This document shows positions 62,587 through 64,000 of a stretch of DNA of 64,000 nt, piece after piece; position 1 is the first letter of the stretch; the number at the start of each line of letters is the position of its first letter. Under the pieces are notes generated by a model. That model had not been told where the DNA came from. It saw nothing but the letters and a program-made list of their open reading frames with translations, and did not search any database. The stretch spans positions 1-64,000 of the forward strand of contig NZ_SSOB01000024.1 of NCBI RefSeq assembly GCF_004801405.1, given 5' to 3'. The DNA comes from Cohnella fermenti. GTDB taxonomy: Bacteria; Bacillota; Bacilli; Paenibacillales; Paenibacillaceae. The position numbers and the translations under genes are program-made.

Positions 62587-64000
62587 ACAGCATGACGCAC
62601 CGCAAGCGGATCGTGGCCAGCTCGCTTCTGCTGCTCTTGTCCGCCCTTGTTCTGTTCGGCATCTACGGATACGTCAACATGAACAAGATCCGCAATGAAG
62701 CGGAGTATTATCGCCAGAGCCATCTGCTCAGCCAGTTGGAATACAACGCCATGTCGGTGCTTAAGCAGGCCAATGCGTTCTCCGCGCATATCAAGTCGGA
62801 GGAATACACCGCTTACTCTTCGGAGTTTCTCGGTCTGGGAACGTCGGCCGAAGGCCAGGAGGCGATGTGGGAGCTGAACGACAAGATCAGCCGCCTGTAT
62901 ATGAAGCCGGAGCTGATTCAGAGCTTGTACATTCTTGGCGAAGACAGCAAGCAACTGAATTATGCCCGAGCCTTCGACCAGCCGTCGCCGCTTGCCGAGG
63001 AGCTGCCCTGGATCGAGGATTTGAACGGGACCGGCATTATGGAAGCGCTGACGGCCAAAGGAATCGGCTTCCCCGTCTACATCCAGGAAGGCGAGCTTCA
63101 ACGGCAGATGCGCCGCAAATGGACATACGTAAGCGACCTTCAGCTTCAACGCGCAAGCGAATTCGTGCACGCGCTCGAAGGGAAATGGATCATCAACAAC
63201 GGCATTAACGATTATACGCTCAGTCTGATGGTGCTCGGAGACGATTTTCCCCGCGAGTTCCTGATGGAAGATGAGGAGGAGGACAGCCGGCACCTGTCGA
63301 TCTATACGGATCAAGGGATCGGCACTTGGGGCGCCAGCCTTGTCCCTCTGGACTTCAGCGGGCAGCCCGATCTGCCGGATGGGCAAACGTCGTGGACCCG
63401 AATGTCCGGGGATAAGGGACAGGTTCATTACATCAAGAAGCTGGCTCCCTACGGGGTCGTTCTCGTATGGACGGAAGGCAAGGCGGGCTGGTCCGGCGGC
63501 TTCAGCCGCACGATAGCGACGATCGGGGCCGCGTTCGTCCTGCTGCTGTCGGGAAGTCTGATTCTCTCCATGATGCTGGCGAAGAGCATCCTGTCTCCGC
63601 TGCACAAGCTGTCCCGCTTCATTCGCAGCCAGGGCGGCGCGCTGCCGCTGAGCACGTATTCATGGAGGCGCTCCTCGGACAAGCAGGCCGACAAGCTGCT
63701 TGCGGCGACCTCGATCAGAACGAAGCTCGTTCTGCTGTTCCTGGCGACGGTGCTTGTGCCGCTGCTGACGATGGTCGTCCTGTATTCCGCGCTTCAGAAT
63801 CATTACGCCAGGCAGGAATGGAAGCGAACCGCCGAGGCTCTCTCCGGACAGATGGGCTGGACGGTGTCGAAGCAGGCGGAAGTGTTCGAAGGGGCGGCCC
63901 ATGCGCTGGCGGCCAACGACATGCTGAGCGCTTATTTGACGCTGCCTTCGGGGAGCTTCCAAGCGGCATCCGGGGCCGCGGCCAACGGCCGATCCGGGGC
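62583..64000 (+). CDS. Sensor kinase N-terminal part, runs off the window
   Basis: The frame is open from GTG 62583 (overlapping the regulator stop) or ATG 62592 to the last base. It encodes a hydrophobic helix (IVASSLLLLLSALVLFGIYGY), a large extracellular domain (about 30-300), a second helix (TIATIGAAFVLLLSGSLILSMMLA), a HAMP-like linker (KSILSPLHKLSRFI) and then, unusually, a third helix (KLVLLFLATVLVPLLTMVVLYSAL) opening a second extracellular domain. The kinase core lies beyond the window. It pairs with the preceding regulator and binding protein. Confidence 0.8.
   Translation, partial: MNSMTHRKRIVASSLLLLLSALVLFGIYGYVNMNKIRNEAEYYRQSHLLSQLEYNAMSVLKQANAFSAHIKSEEYTAYSSEFLGLGTSAEGQEAMWELNDKISRLYMKPELIQSLYILGEDSKQLNYARAFDQPSPLAEELPWIEDLNGTGIMEALTAKGIGFPVYIQEGELQRQMRRKWTYVSDLQLQRASEFVHALEGKWIINNGINDYTLSLMVLGDDFPREFLMEDEEEDSRHLSIYTDQGIGTWGASLVPLDFSGQPDLPDGQTSWTRMSGDKGQVHYIKKLAPYGVVLVWTEGKAGWSGGFSRTIATIGAAFVLLLSGSLILSMMLAKSILSPLHKLSRFIRSQGGALPLSTYSWRRSSDKQADKLLAATSIRTKLVLLFLATVLVPLLTMVVLYSALQNHYARQEWKRTAEALSGQMGWTVSKQAEVFEGAAHALAANDMLSAYLTLPSGSFQAASGAAANGRSG

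Noticed and set aside
1..64000. Complete insertion sequences, phage genes, rRNA operons or integrases
   Set aside because: No transposase, integrase, phage structural gene or rRNA sequence was recognised on either strand.

Overview
The window looks like a chromosome segment of a Paenibacillus-type, spore-forming member of the Firmicutes. The evidence is a gerA-type germinant receptor operon, a YheC/D coat-associated ATP-grasp protein, S-layer homology domains on a secreted glycosidase, several YesM/YesN-type two-component pairs next to sugar-binding lipoproteins, a bacillibactin-type dhb operon and AGGAGG-like ribosome binding sites. From about 7.3 kb onward the DNA is GC-rich. The first 7 kb is clearly AT-rich and is the most foreign-looking part.

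Region 1 (1-7133) is the end of an AT-rich accessory island. It holds a 5'-broken HEPN-type gene behind a palindromic repeat, gene remnants, a RadC-like gene and a membrane-protein gene that are both cut at one junction, an AbiJ-like abortive-infection protein, an unknown 123-residue protein, and a 681-residue protein joining a probable Cap4/DUF4297-like nuclease domain to TPR repeats. It ends at a 3' half of a tRNA-Leu(CAG) gene with its own terminator, which suggests an attachment-site boundary. A fragment of tRNA-Leu(UAA) lies 300 bp before it. Region 2 (7345-12159) is one very large protein fusing a DEDDh-type exonuclease, a RecQ helicase and a UvrD-type helicase.

Region 3 (12204-29264) is a self-contained catechol siderophore locus: a Fur-boxed AraC/binding-protein fusion regulator (Btr-like), a Fur-boxed operon dhbA-C-E-B-F, an MbtH-like gene, an MFS exporter and, on the other strand, a Sfp-type phosphopantetheinyl transferase. 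The two adenylation domains of DhbF carry the glycine and threonine codes, so the product should be bacillibactin or something close to it. Region 4 (29331-34391) has an aldo/keto reductase and a gerA-gerC-gerB-D-protein germination operon. Region 5 (34519-52135) is a carbohydrate-sensing and import locus: a hybrid kinase with two kinase cores, an SLH-anchored clan GH-A glycosidase, a second secreted glycosidase, a YesM/YesN pair, and an ABC sugar importer made of a binding protein and two permeases.

Region 6 (52242-56589) is a second, smaller accessory block: two overlapping DUF262 genes, one with a C-terminal HNH/DUF1524-type nuclease (GmrSD-like), followed by a YefM/RelE-type toxin-antitoxin pair. 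Region 7 (56739-64000) holds a threonine-synthase-like enzyme, panD, a YheC/D protein, then another binding protein, YesN regulator and sensor kinase set, whose kinase runs off the window. A roughly 193-bp interspersed repeat occurs twice (28035-28226 and 59242-59434), and short tandem repeats sit at several gene ends.
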